The notes under the pieces: model-generated
The model's input: only the letters and a program-made list of their open reading frames with translations
What the model was told of the DNA's origin: nothing
Databases searched by the model: none
Assembly (NCBI GenBank): GCA_002172915.1
Contig: NHBW01000002.1
Location: 225,936 to 289,935, forward strand
DNA length: 64,000 nucleotides
Direction of reading: 5' to 3'
Origin: Hyphomonas sp. TMED17
Lineage (GTDB): Bacteria > Pseudomonadota > Alphaproteobacteria > Caulobacterales > Hyphomonadaceae
Made by a program: the position numbers and the translations under genes
Shown here: positions 1 to 8,872 of the stretch, in pieces
How the letters are laid out: each line of letters begins with the position of its first letter
How positions within the stretch are numbered: position 1 is the first letter of the stretch

Positions 1-1329
1 GAGGACTTTTCCGAAGATACGTATCGCACGCTGACGGCGGCAGACTGTGCAATCATGGTCCTTGATGCTGCGAAAGGGATCGAGCCGCAGACACTGAAAT
101 TGTTTGAAGTCTGCCGGTTGCGGGATATCCCGATCGTAACCTTCATCAACAAATTGGACCGCGAGGCTCTCGACCCGCTGGAATTGCTTGATCAGGTACA
201 GGAGCAATTACAGCTGGATACCGCGCCGCTATACTGGCCGGCGGCCAGCGGCCAGCGCTTCGGTGGTATGATTGACATGCGCACGGGCGAGTTTCTGCAC
301 TATTCGAAAAAAACGGCAGAAACAGGTGTCGAGCCGGGTATGTCGCCGCGAATCGATCTGGACACAGTGGCGACGACTATTGATCCGAGTGCTCTGGAGG
401 AGCTTGAAGAAGGGCGCGAGCTTGCCGCGGCGGCGCTGCCTAAGCCGGATAAGCAGGCCTTTCTCGAGGGGCATTTGACGCCAGTCGTGTTTGGTACGGC
501 GCTGCGTCATTTTGGGGTGGGCGAGCTGCTTGCCTGTCTGGAAGAGTTTGCGCCGCCGCCGCGGCCGCTCGTTGCCCAGAAGAAAGATCAGGAGACCTTG
601 ATCCATCGCGAAGACAATGCCGTATCGGGCTTCGTGTTCAAGATTCAGGCCAATATGGATCCGAACCACCGTGACCGGGTCGCCTTTTTGCGTTTGTGTT
701 CTGGCGAATTCAAGCGCGGTATGCGGTTGAAAACCGGATCTGGAAAACAAATCAATATTCATAATCCGATGATGTTTCTCGCGCAGGACCGCGATATAGC
801 CGAGACGGCCTATGCTGGCGACGTCATTGGGGTTCCAAATCATGGGCAATTGCGGGTCGGTGACAGTCTTAGCAGCGCCGGAGATGTCCGGTTCGCCGGT
901 ATTCCCAATTTTGCCCCGGAGATCCTACGACGGGCGCGGGCGCGCGATCCGATAAAGGCCAAGCATTTGCGCAAGGCTCTCGAAAGCCTTGCCGAAGAAG
1001 GCGTGACACAATTATTCAAGCCGAACATTGGCTCCGATATGATTGTCGGCGCCGTCGGGGCCTTGCAGATCGACGTGATGGCCGAACGCATGGTGAATGA
1101 GTATGATCTCGACGTTATTTTCGAAGTTGCTCCTTACAATATTGCACGCTGGGTCCAGGCGGATGATCCGGCCAAGCTCGAGGCGTTTGTCGAAAAGAAT
1201 AAGGCGGCTTCGGGTACAGACCTTGATGGTGCCGCCGTCTATCTCGGTAAAAATGCCTGGGATGTTGGCTATGTCGCCGAAAAAAATCCGGATCTACGTT
1301 TTACCATGACGAAAGAGCGTGAGCTGTGA
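1..1329 (+). CDS. prfC: Peptide chain release factor 3 (5' truncated by window edge)
   Basis: This is the C-terminal 442 residues of RF3, the translational GTPase that removes RF1/RF2 from the ribosome after peptide release. The frame is open from base 1 and begins just after the G3 region, reading EDFSEDTYRTLTAADC, a stretch typical of RF3. The G4 motif NKLDRE lies about residue 50. The rest covers domains II and III (for example VSGFVFKIQANMDPNHRDR) and ends with a usual RF3 tail. Full-length RF3 is about 525-530 residues, so roughly 85 N-terminal residues with the P-loop and switch I lie outside the window. The following 110 bases hold no gene. Assignment is secure; only the start is unseen. 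Confidence 0.97.
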   Translation, partial: EDFSEDTYRTLTAADCAIMVLDAAKGIEPQTLKLFEVCRLRDIPIVTFINKLDREALDPLELLDQVQEQLQLDTAPLYWPAASGQRFGGMIDMRTGEFLHYSKKTAETGVEPGMSPRIDLDTVATTIDPSALEELEEGRELAAAALPKPDKQAFLEGHLTPVVFGTALRHFGVGELLACLEEFAPPPRPLVAQKKDQETLIHREDNAVSGFVFKIQANMDPNHRDRVAFLRLCSGEFKRGMRLKTGSGKQINIHNPMMFLAQDRDIAETAYAGDVIGVPNHGQLRVGDSLSSAGDVRFAGIPNFAPEILRRARARDPIKAKHLRKALESLAEEGVTQLFKPNIGSDMIVGAVGALQIDVMAERMVNEYDLDVIFEVAPYNIARWVQADDPAKLEAFVEKNKAASGTDLDGAAVYLGKNAWDVGYVAEKNPDLRFTMTKEREL

Positions 1330-1439
1330 TAGACAAGTCTTTACAGCTTTAGGCCTATGAAATTGCCTCAAAGCTGGGCAGGAATACGCACTGCTTGATC
1401 TGAGTATTTTGAACGAGCATGCAAGATTGAACTTAGTTT

Positions 1440-3092
1440 GTGTGGAGACATGTTTTGGCTTTTAGATCTGCGACTATTTTAATTTCAACTTTAATGAGTC
1501 TGGTCGTCGTCGCTTGCGGCGGAGGACAGGTTAGCGAGGATATTCCGACGTTAAGACGCGGGATCTCTGCCAAGGTTGACACGCTTGACCCGCACCGGTC
1601 GGCGGCAGCTTGGGAAAATATCATTATCGGCGACATGATTGTTGGCATGATGCAAACCTCTGCGGATGGCGAGGTTATTCCCGGGGTCGCAGAGAGCTGG
1701 GAAGTTGACGAGTCGGGTCTCGTCTGGACTTTCAAAATGAAAGAAACGGTGTGGTCGGATAGTGTACCGCTTACAGCGCATGATTTTGTCTATGCGTTCC
1801 GTCGTATGCAGGACCCGGCTCTGGCCGCGCAGTACTCATCATTGCTGTATGTGATTAAAAATGCCGAAGCCGTGAACAATTACAGTCCTGAGACCGGTGA
1901 CGGACTGCCGCCGGAAGAATTGGGTATTCGCGCAATCGATGATTACACGCTCGAAATCACACTGGCCGAGCCGGCGCCTTATTTGCTGGAATTGTTGACC
2001 CATTACACGACCTATCCGGTGCCTTCGCACATTGTGGAAGTCCATGGTGAGGACTGGGTTGATCCGGAAAATATTGTCGTCAATGGCCCATATAAGCTGG
2101 TCTATTGGGTGACCGGAGATCAAATTGTGGTCGATAAGAACCCACTATTCTATGAGGCCGACCAGGTCTGTTTTGAGCGGGTGTCTTATTTTGAGATCGA
2201 GGATAGTTCGGCCGTTGAGCGACGCATCGAAGCCGGTCAGCTCGATATTAATAACGCGTTTGATGGTACCCGGGAGACAGAAATTAGAGAAAGCTTTCCG
2301 GGTTGGCCACGTAAGTCACCAGTACTGGCGACAACTTATTGGAGCATGAATTCTAGCGCACCGCCATTTGATGATGTGCGCGTTCGTAAGGCGATTGCGA
2401 TGTCGCTGGACCGTGAATATATGGCGAATAATGTTCTTTCAGCCGGGATTCTGCCCGCCTATGGGTTCGTGCCGCAAGCGATCGGAAACTATGAAACCGA
2501 GAAGCCAGTAGTATCATGGGCGACGCTGGATCGATCCGAGCGTCTTGAAATGGCGAAAAACCTGCTGATTGAGGCCGGTTATGGTCCTGATAACCCGCTT
2601 TCATTTGAGTACATCTACCGTTCAGGCGAAGGCAGTCAGAGAGTTGCACCCGTAGCGCAGTCAAACTGGAATGACATTGCCCCATGGGTCGATGCAAACT
2701 TGCTGATGCAGGATACCAAGGTTCTTTATAACCGGCTGCGGCAGTCAGACTTCGAAATCGCCGATGGCGGCTGGGTTGCGGATTTCAGCGATCCGATCAA
2801 TTTCCTCTATTTGCTGGATTCTACGACCGGACAGCAGAATTACGGAAATTATGACAATCCGGCATATGATGCCTTGCTGCTGGAAGCCAGCATGGAGCTG
2901 GATCTCGTCAAACGGGCAGAAATTTTTGCCGAGGCAGAAGCGATGATGCTTGAGGATGCGCCGATTACACCAATGTTCTATTCAATGAACTATAATCTGG
3001 TTGATCCGACGCTGACCGGCTGGGGAGAGAATGCTAAAAATATTCACCGTTCCCGCTGGTTGTGCCGCGGCGATATCCAGCCGCAGTCTTAA
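1440..3092 (+). CDS. Oligopeptide ABC transporter substrate-binding lipoprotein (OppA-like)
   Basis: A 550-residue extracytoplasmic solute-binding protein of family 5 (peptide/opine/nickel type). The N-terminus is a lipoprotein signal: a hydrophobic run followed by VVVACGGG, placing the lipidated cysteine near residue 26. The mature part starts with the family-typical RRGISAKVDTLDPHRSAA and contains a full-length SBP_bac_5 domain. The chosen start is GTG; an internal ATG at 1494 would leave too short a signal peptide. It presumably delivers peptides to the OppB/OppC permeases encoded 2.3 kb away on the other strand (5372-7245); no ATPase gene is in the window. Ligand specificity cannot be read from sequence. 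A strong hairpin follows the stop. Confidence 0.9.
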   Translation: MWRHVLAFRSATILISTLMSLVVVACGGGQVSEDIPTLRRGISAKVDTLDPHRSAAAWENIIIGDMIVGMMQTSADGEVIPGVAESWEVDESGLVWTFKMKETVWSDSVPLTAHDFVYAFRRMQDPALAAQYSSLLYVIKNAEAVNNYSPETGDGLPPEELGIRAIDDYTLEITLAEPAPYLLELLTHYTTYPVPSHIVEVHGEDWVDPENIVVNGPYKLVYWVTGDQIVVDKNPLFYEADQVCFERVSYFEIEDSSAVERRIEAGQLDINNAFDGTRETEIRESFPGWPRKSPVLATTYWSMNSSAPPFDDVRVRKAIAMSLDREYMANNVLSAGILPAYGFVPQAIGNYETEKPVVSWATLDRSERLEMAKNLLIEAGYGPDNPLSFEYIYRSGEGSQRVAPVAQSNWNDIAPWVDANLLMQDTKVLYNRLRQSDFEIADGGWVADFSDPINFLYLLDSTTGQQNYGNYDNPAYDALLLEASMELDLVKRAEIFAEAEAMMLEDAPITPMFYSMNYNLVDPTLTGWGENAKNIHRSRWLCRGDIQPQS

Positions 3093-3098
3093 TTGAAT

Positions 3099-3137
3099 GC
3101 CATTATCGAGCCCCAAAACCGGGGGCTCGATAATGGC
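3099..3137 (+). terminator. Perfect 16-bp inverted repeat after the OppA-like gene
   Basis: Arms 3099-3114 and 3122-3137 are exactly complementary around a 7-base loop, starting 6 bases after the stop codon. There is no following T-tract, so it may be a 3'-stabilising hairpin or a factor-assisted terminator rather than a textbook intrinsic one. Confidence 0.6.
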
Positions 3138-3234
3138 GATTTAGGCGCGGTGCCTGTTTCATCGCCGAATACTGTACCCCGACAATGTGTTGCGACGCTT
3201 GCATTGGTGTCACTTAAAGTTCTACCAACGCGTC

Positions 3235-3975
3235 ATGCGTAATCGATCCATTCCCGCCATTTCAGATCAGGATAAGGATTATGTCCGGTCACTGGTCATA
3301 TATGAAGACGCAAGCCTTATTGCGTTTGACAAGCCGGCTGGTCTGGCGGTCCAGACCCGGGGTAATCGCGGTCGATGCCTCGACCATCTATTGTGGGCTT
3401 TTGCGCGGTCAAATGGCAAGCGGCCGCGTCTTGTCCATCGGATTGATGCGGTAACGTCCGGCCTGGTACTTGCGGCCAAGACCAAGCCTGCTGCGGCCCA
3501 CATTTCAGAAGCATTTGGGACGCGTCGGGTGAGGAAGACCTATTTCGCGCTTGTGGAGATGACGCAGCCAATCGCAAGATCTGGTTCGGCTGTTGATCAT
3601 CTCATAAGTCGCGGACGAAATACATTTGTAGCGACCAGTCACGGGCAGGGCGGTGAAGCCCGAACCGACTGGACTATTATGGCCGAGGGGACGGCGTCGA
3701 CCGCATTATTGCGAGCACGTCCGGTCACCGGGCGTATGCACCAGATCAGGGTTCAGTTAAGCGCGATGGGCTGCGGTATCCTTGGTGATCAGCTATATGG
3801 CGCGGGCAGCGAGAAAGCGTCGCGTCTGATGTTGCATGCATTTGACTTAAGCTTGCAACATCCCGACGGATCAGACATGACGCTTGCAGCACCGCTTCCG
3901 GATGATTTCCTGGCCGTTCTCGACGAATACGGGATCCCGACAGGCGCTTCACCGGCTATGCCGGCGGCAGAGTGA
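3235..3975 (+). CDS. RluA-family pseudouridine synthase without S4 domain
   Basis: A 246-residue tRNA/rRNA uridine-to-pseudouridine isomerase. The catalytic motif reads RLVHRIDAVTSG, with the catalytic aspartate at residue 71, and the C-terminal RluA signature TGRMHQIRVQLSAMGCGILGD is present apart from a Thr-to-Met change. Unlike the RluC-type enzyme two genes downstream it has no N-terminal S4 RNA-binding domain, which suggests a RluA or TruC-like target (inference). ATG 3235 is preferred; an in-frame GTG at 3187 would add 16 residues with no family character, and neither start has a good ribosome binding site. It leads into crcB after about 20 bases, so the three genes to 5375 look co-transcribed. 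Confidence 0.85.
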   Translation: MRNRSIPAISDQDKDYVRSLVIYEDASLIAFDKPAGLAVQTRGNRGRCLDHLLWAFARSNGKRPRLVHRIDAVTSGLVLAAKTKPAAAHISEAFGTRRVRKTYFALVEMTQPIARSGSAVDHLISRGRNTFVATSHGQGGEARTDWTIMAEGTASTALLRARPVTGRMHQIRVQLSAMGCGILGDQLYGAGSEKASRLMLHAFDLSLQHPDGSDMTLAAPLPDDFLAVLDEYGIPTGASPAMPAAE

Positions 3976-3999
3976 CAGGCGGGTGAAAGGATAGTGAGC

Positions 4000-4386
4000 A
4001 TGTACGGATTTTTGATGGTCGGGCTAGGCGGGGCGATAGGGGCCTGCATGCGCTATGCAACTGGTCTCGGTTTTGCCGGTCTGGGTAGCAGTGGTGCGGC
4101 TTATGCGACGCTATCAGTCAATCTTGTTGGCAGCTTCCTATTGGGCGCCCTGTCGGCGACCAGTCTGGGCCGGGCGGCCACAGCTCCTGAAAGTGCCTTA
4201 TGGTTGTTGCTGGGGGTTGGTATTATGGGTTCGTTCACGACTTTCTCCGCCTTCTCACGTGAGACGTTCCAAATGCTGGTAGAGGGTGCATTCATCCGTG
4301 CGGGCTTATATATGGCGGCGAATTTGCTTGGCGCAGTAGGGGCCTTCTGTGCCGGTATGATGATTGTAAGAAGGTTCGTATCATGA
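4000..4386 (+). CDS. crcB: Fluoride ion channel CrcB/Fluc
   Basis: A 128-residue membrane protein with four transmembrane segments, exporting fluoride as a dual-topology dimer. Visible family marks are GGAIGACMRY near the N-terminus, NLVGSFLLGAL in the second segment, and GSFTTFSAFSRET, which carries the threonine and phenylalanine residues that line the fluoride path. ATG 4000 is chosen because the AAAGG at 3986-3990 is 9 bases away; the in-frame GTG at 3994 would be only 3 bases from it. The stop overlaps the next ATG (ATGA), indicating translational coupling with rluC. No fluoride riboswitch is visible upstream, where the preceding gene ends 24 bases before. Confidence 0.93.
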   Translation: MYGFLMVGLGGAIGACMRYATGLGFAGLGSSGAAYATLSVNLVGSFLLGALSATSLGRAATAPESALWLLLGVGIMGSFTTFSAFSRETFQMLVEGAFIRAGLYMAANLLGAVGAFCAGMMIVRRFVS

Positions 4387-5375
4387 GTGGTCAGATCATA
4401 ACTGAAACAGTCACGGAGAAAGAGGCCGGCGCCCGACTGGATCGGTGGGTTAAACGTCGTATGCCAATGACACAAGGGCAGCTGGAGAAGCTGTTGCGGA
4501 CCGGACAGATACGCGTCGATGGTGCTAGATCACGCGCAAATACAAGGCTCGAAGCGGGCATGAGTGTGCGCCTGCCGCCCTATCAGGCAAATATTGCCTC
4601 TGAGCGGCCGGCAGCGTCACGCAAGCCCGACTCACGGATGCTGGCATTCCTGAAGCCGCTGATCCTGTTTGAAGACGACGATATGATTGTGATCAATAAG
4701 CCAGCTGGAATAGCGGTTCAGGGTGGAACCAAGCAGGGCGGTCGGCACATTGATGGCATGCTTGATGCGCTAAGCGATGGCGAGTTCCGCCCAAGGCTGG
4801 TTCACCGTCTCGATAAGGAGACTTCCGGCATCTTAATTCTGGCGCGGCACCCGTCATCGGCAGCGTGGCTAGGCGAGGCCTTCCGGTCTCGTGATATGAC
4901 TAAAATATACTGGGCCGTCACGGTCGGTGTGCCGCATCCGCGTTCGGGTCAGTTGCGCTCATGGATGCGAAAGGGTGTTGATCCGGAATTTCGGGAACGC
5001 ATGGTGTTGGGCGCACACGGTGACCGTGTCAGCAAGCACGCGATTACGGACTATATGACAGTGTCGACAGCCGGACAGAAAGCGGCCTGGGTCGCCTTGC
5101 GGCCGCAAACCGGACGGACGCATCAATTACGCTTTCACATGCATGAATTGGGCACCAGTATCGCTGGCGACGATAAATATGTGACACGTCGTGAAACACC
5201 GCTCGGTATTGCCCCGGGACTGCACCTGCATGCCCGCACAATAATTATACCGCGTCCCCGCCGGAAGCCTGTCACAATCCAGGCGCCATTGTCAGGCACC
5301 ATGCGCGAGACGTTCGCAACGCTCGGCTTTCTCGAGAGTGAAGCCGGTCAGACACCGGATGAATTATTCGACTAG
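4383..5375 (+). CDS. rluC: RluC-type 23S rRNA pseudouridine synthase with S4 domain
   Basis: A 330-residue enzyme with an N-terminal S4 RNA-binding domain (about residues 16-65, ARLDRWVKRRMPMTQGQLEKL) followed by the RluA catalytic domain. The motif RLVHRLDKETSGILILAR carries the catalytic aspartate at residue 144, and PQTGRTHQLRFHMHELG is the second signature. RluC modifies uridines in the 23S rRNA peptidyl-transferase region (known for the family). The ATG overlaps the crcB stop by 4 bases. Its own stop overlaps the convergent oppC stop by 4 bases, so transcription from both sides meets here without a terminator-like structure. Confidence 0.9.
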   Translation: MSGQIITETVTEKEAGARLDRWVKRRMPMTQGQLEKLLRTGQIRVDGARSRANTRLEAGMSVRLPPYQANIASERPAASRKPDSRMLAFLKPLILFEDDDMIVINKPAGIAVQGGTKQGGRHIDGMLDALSDGEFRPRLVHRLDKETSGILILARHPSSAAWLGEAFRSRDMTKIYWAVTVGVPHPRSGQLRSWMRKGVDPEFRERMVLGAHGDRVSKHAITDYMTVSTAGQKAAWVALRPQTGRTHQLRFHMHELGTSIAGDDKYVTRRETPLGIAPGLHLHARTIIIPRPRRKPVTIQAPLSGTMRETFATLGFLESEAGQTPDELFD

Positions 5376-6274
5376 CGTTCTTTGGGATCGAGTGCGTCGC
5401 GCAGTCCGTCACCGATAAAGTTCAGGCAAAGCAGGGTTACAGCCATCGTCAGCGCAGGTGCCATCAACATCCAGGGTTTCTCTTTCATTTCCTTTTGGCC
5501 TTCGGAAATCAGAACGCCCAATGACGTAAGTGGCTCGTTCACACCCAGTCCGAGGAATGACAGAAAGCTTTCAGCCATAATAACTGCAGGGATTGTGAGC
5601 GACACGTAGACCGCAACTGGGCCGACAATGTTCGGTAAGACGTGACGCCGGATGATAGTTGGCACTGGCACCCCGGTTGCACGTGCAGCTTCGACGAATT
5701 CCATATTTTTCAATGCTAGTGTCTGACCGCGCACGATCCGCGACATTGTAAGCCATTCAACGGCCCCGATCGCGGCAAATATGAGAATGATGTTACGGTC
5801 GAAAACTGTCAGCAGCAGAATCACAAAAAAGATAAACGGCATCGCATAGAGAATATCGACGAACCGCATCATAAAATTATCAACCCGGCCGCCGACAAAG
5901 CCGGCAATAGCGCCCCAGGATACACCGATAATCAGAGACACGATGGTTGCGACGACGCCGACTGAAAGTGACACTCTCAACCCGATCATAAGACGCGCAA
6001 GGAGATCACGTCCTTGTGTGTCAGTTCCGAGGATATGAAAATTCTCGAAAGTTGGGGCGATTTCGTTGCGTTCACTGATCGTCCGGAAATCATGAATCCA
6101 GAGCATCGGACCAAAAATGGCAATAATGACCATCGTGCCAAGGACAAACATCGAAATCACGGCGGCGCGATTGCGAAACAGGCGCCGCTTGGCATCATCC
6201 CACAAGGATCTTCCACCTTCAAAGGCGCGCTCGAGGGTTTCGGTCTCAACAAGTTTCTTCATTGGATCGGTCAT
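5372..6274 (-). CDS. oppC: Peptide ABC transporter permease OppC
   Basis: A 300-residue inner-membrane permease of the binding-protein-dependent dipeptide/oligopeptide family. It has the OppC N-terminal domain (first membrane segment about 40-60), the motif ILGTDTQGRDLLARLMIG about 82-98, and the ATPase-contacting EAA loop EAARATGVPVPTIIRRHVLP about 195-214. The start codon shares one base with the stop of oppB (TAATG), so the two are coupled. oppD and oppF normally follow oppC but here the convergent rluC gene follows, so the ATPases must lie elsewhere or the gene order has been broken. Confidence 0.93.
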   Translation of the reverse strand: MTDPMKKLVETETLERAFEGGRSLWDDAKRRLFRNRAAVISMFVLGTMVIIAIFGPMLWIHDFRTISERNEIAPTFENFHILGTDTQGRDLLARLMIGLRVSLSVGVVATIVSLIIGVSWGAIAGFVGGRVDNFMMRFVDILYAMPFIFFVILLLTVFDRNIILIFAAIGAVEWLTMSRIVRGQTLALKNMEFVEAARATGVPVPTIIRRHVLPNIVGPVAVYVSLTIPAVIMAESFLSFLGLGVNEPLTSLGVLISEGQKEMKEKPWMLMAPALTMAVTLLCLNFIGDGLRDALDPKER

Positions 6275-7245
6275 TAGCTATAGCTCACTTTCGGATCCAA
6301 TATTGCATAAAGGATATCGGCAATCAGGTTGAAGAGGACGATCATGACGGCGTAGATGATCAAGGCGCCCATGACGAGCGTATAGTCGCGATTAATCGCG
6401 CCATCGACAAAGTAACTCCCCATGCCGGGCAGGCCGAAAATCCGCTCAATCACAAGGCTTCCGCTCATGACACCTGCCATAGCCGGGCCGGCATAAGACA
6501 CCAGCGGCAAAATTGCGGCCGGTAGTGCATGCTTTAGGATTACATCGCGTTCTGAAAGTCCTTTCGAGCGCGCCGTACGAACGTGACCCGCACGCATTGT
6601 CTCAATAATTGATGCCCGCATCAGTCGCGATATCACAGCGATTTGCGGCAATGCCAAGGTCAGAATAGGCAGCGTCATATTGTACCAGCTCATGCCGATA
6701 TTCGGATATGTGCCAAGCCCGCCGACTGCAAACAGGCCGGTGTTTAAAGCGAAAAGTAGGATGAGTAACGGGCCAATAATGAAAGTTGGAACCGAGAGGC
6801 CGAGCATTGCGAATGCCATGACCGAATAGTCGCCGGTCGAATTCTGCCTCAGCCCGGCAAAGATGCCGAGAAAGGTGCCAACACAGATCGCGAACGACAT
6901 TGACAGCAAGCCGATGCTGAGGCTGAGCGGTAAACCATCACCGATGAGTTCGTTTACGTCTTTGCCAAGGACCTTCATTGACGGTCCGAAATCAAGCCGC
7001 GCAACGCTCGCTAGATAGTCAGTATATTGAATGAATAAAGGCTTATCGAGGCCAAATTTGGCATTGATTGCGGCTTCTGTCGCGACATTTAGTTTCCGTT
7101 CGCCATCAAATGGTCCGCCGGGTGCGAGGCGCATCATGAAAAACGCAACTGTGATGATTAACAAGAGCGTCGGGACCGCGATCATTAAGCGTTTGGCGGT
7201 ATACGCCCACGGTATGCGGTTTAGGCTTCTTCGAAGGGCTGACAA
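6274..7245 (-). CDS. oppB: Peptide ABC transporter permease OppB
   Basis: A 323-residue permease with six predicted membrane segments, pairing with OppC. The N-terminus TLLLIITVAFFMMRLAPGGP is the characteristic first helix and periplasmic entry of OppB/DppB, and the EAA loop HVRTARSKGLSERDVILKHA lies about residues 221-240. It is the first gene of a two-gene minus-strand operon. The likely partner binding protein is the lipoprotein at 1440-3092, transcribed from the opposite strand. Peptide import is the usual role; exact substrate is unknown. Confidence 0.93.
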   Translation of the reverse strand: MSALRRSLNRIPWAYTAKRLMIAVPTLLLIITVAFFMMRLAPGGPFDGERKLNVATEAAINAKFGLDKPLFIQYTDYLASVARLDFGPSMKVLGKDVNELIGDGLPLSLSIGLLSMSFAICVGTFLGIFAGLRQNSTGDYSVMAFAMLGLSVPTFIIGPLLILLFALNTGLFAVGGLGTYPNIGMSWYNMTLPILTLALPQIAVISRLMRASIIETMRAGHVRTARSKGLSERDVILKHALPAAILPLVSYAGPAMAGVMSGSLVIERIFGLPGMGSYFVDGAINRDYTLVMGALIIYAVMIVLFNLIADILYAILDPKVSYS

Positions 7246-7365
7246 GCGACTCGTACTCCTTTATGTCGGGATCAAGTGAAGTTTTGATCGTCGATAGTGT
7301 TCTATAATCCGTTGGTCTTCGAGACAGCGGTTCTTGTCAATGGTCTGTTATATTGGAGTGTGCAC

Positions 7366-7776
7366 TTGGTTGATTTTCGCAAAGTAACAGATAGCTTTTC
7401 GGTCGCGCCGCAAATCTCTGATCTGGACGTTCAGGGTATCCATGATGCCGGTTTTAAAACCATCATCGCTAACCGTCCCGACGGCGAAGGTGGCATCGAT
7501 CAACCGCGCATGGGTGCGGTGCGGGCACAGGCCGAGGCCCTCGGCTTGAGCTTTGTCGCGATTCCATTTTCCGGAGCGCCAACAACGGAAATACTCGAGC
7601 GTTTCAACGCTGCGCTGGCCGAGGCGCCAGCGCCGGTACTGGCTTATTGCCGAACAGGTACGCGGTCGATCACGGCCTGGGCGCTCACGTATGCCGGGCA
7701 AGGTATGAAAGAGGAAATTCTCGACGCTGCCGCCGCAGCAGGGTATGATTTATCGAGCTTGCGAGATTTCCTCTAG
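7366..7776 (+). CDS. DUF442 / TIGR01244-type phosphatase-like or sulfurtransferase-like protein
   Basis: A 136-residue protein of the family also found fused to Blh-type beta-lactamase-like hydrolases. The fold is that of dual-specificity phosphatases, and the Cys-x5-Arg-like loop AYCRTGTRS carries the cysteine at residue 95. The family's N-terminal pattern (DFRKVTDSFSVAPQIS) begins right after the start I chose, TTG 7366, which has GGAG at 7355-7358 seven bases upstream. GTG 7360 or an upstream start at 7297 is possible, but the extra residues do not resemble the family. In related proteins a role with sulfide or persulfide has been proposed; nothing here proves it. Function uncertain. Confidence 0.8.
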   Translation: MVDFRKVTDSFSVAPQISDLDVQGIHDAGFKTIIANRPDGEGGIDQPRMGAVRAQAEALGLSFVAIPFSGAPTTEILERFNAALAEAPAPVLAYCRTGTRSITAWALTYAGQGMKEEILDAAAAAGYDLSSLRDFL

Positions 7777-7888
7777 CGGAGGTCAGCCAATTCGGGTGCG
7801 TTTGATTGCAAAGTGTACTTAAGTGATTCATAGAGCGGTCGAGTTTGATATTTGGATGCTGCAAATCGCGGTGTTCTGGGAGTGATAA

Positions 7889-8812
7889 ATGTCGCGTATT
7901 TGGTTTGCTGATTTCAAATATGATAATGGCGCCTGGTTGATTAAGAAAACCGGACACCGGGTTCCGGCGCGGTTTGAGCTGTTAGAGGACATGGCAGCCT
8001 GGCTGACATTCTACACTTTAGCGCAATCCTGGCGGACCTGGCGGCGGATAACAGGTAATCAACGCCCGACAATGGCGTTCTATCCTGAGAAACCGAGGCC
8101 TTGGTATTTTATTTGGCCGGTAATGCATGCGTCGGGGGTTAAGCTGATCTCGGATGTTACATCTGCGGACGTTGTTTTTCAGTTTGATGACTCGACCGAG
8201 AGCTATCACGAGCCGCCAGCGATCAAGTCAGGCGCGCGGCTGGTCAATTTCGGCTGTAATGATATTTCCAAAAGCCGGGTTGCGGAGGCCTTCAAAAACA
8301 CCGCCGGATATAGTCTTTCGGTTGACCCTGAGACTTTTAAGGGACCGATGGTCGAGAAATCAGAGAAAAATGCCTGTCATGACGGCCGTATTATTGAAGG
8401 GCCGCTAGCCGCCATTGCGGGTAAAACCTATCAGGTTCTGGTTGATAATGAAGTTGACGGGGGGCTCGTTGAAGACCTCCGCTGCTGTATTGTCGGCGGC
8501 AAGCCAGCGATTGTTTTTCGAAAGCGCCGCCAATTGAAGCGCCGGTTTCTAAATGAGAATGCAGTTGTCGAACTCGATACGCCCGAGAATGCTTATTCTG
8601 AAGATGAGATTCAGTTGATTAGTAGATTTGCGGCGGAGATCGGTCTCGAATGGGGTGGCGTTGATGTTCTGCGGGATCGCCAGTCTGGCAGAATATATAT
8701 TGTTGATGCCAATAAAACCGATATGGGACCGCCGATTGCGCTGAAATTGTCAGATAAGCTAAAGGCCACCCGGCGCATGGCAAAAGCCTTGATCGCGGCG
8801 TTCGCGCCTTAA
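7889..8812 (+). CDS. ATP-grasp-like protein of unknown function
   Basis: A 307-residue soluble protein. The C-terminal half looks like an ATP-grasp fold: YQVLVDNEVDGG, a basic strand FRKRRQLKRRF, and the terminal metal-binding segment GRIYIVDANKTDMGPP, where an acidic residue and Asn would bind Mg-ATP in the usual family pattern. The N-terminal half (about 1-150) is unfamiliar and begins MSRIWFADFKYDNGAW. A GGGAG box sits about 7 bases before the ATG. The gene stands alone, 60 bases upstream of an MBL-fold hydrolase on the same strand, so co-transcription is plausible. ATP-grasp enzymes ligate carboxylates to amines or thiols; the substrate cannot be inferred. Confidence 0.6.
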   Translation: MSRIWFADFKYDNGAWLIKKTGHRVPARFELLEDMAAWLTFYTLAQSWRTWRRITGNQRPTMAFYPEKPRPWYFIWPVMHASGVKLISDVTSADVVFQFDDSTESYHEPPAIKSGARLVNFGCNDISKSRVAEAFKNTAGYSLSVDPETFKGPMVEKSEKNACHDGRIIEGPLAAIAGKTYQVLVDNEVDGGLVEDLRCCIVGGKPAIVFRKRRQLKRRFLNENAVVELDTPENAYSEDEIQLISRFAAEIGLEWGGVDVLRDRQSGRIYIVDANKTDMGPPIALKLSDKLKATRRMAKALIAAFAP

Positions 8813-8872
8813 TAATTCGGGCGTAAGATCAGGCCCGCTGTGTCAGCATGAAATTAGAAGGCAGAGAAAGTC

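Noticed and set aside
229..849. 206-codon minus-strand open frame inside prfC
   Set aside because: RF3 is intact in the plus strand; the antisense frame has no ribosome binding site or protein character.
3976..3999. Fluoride riboswitch before crcB
   Set aside because: Only 24 bases separate crcB from the preceding gene, and no riboswitch-like fold is visible there.
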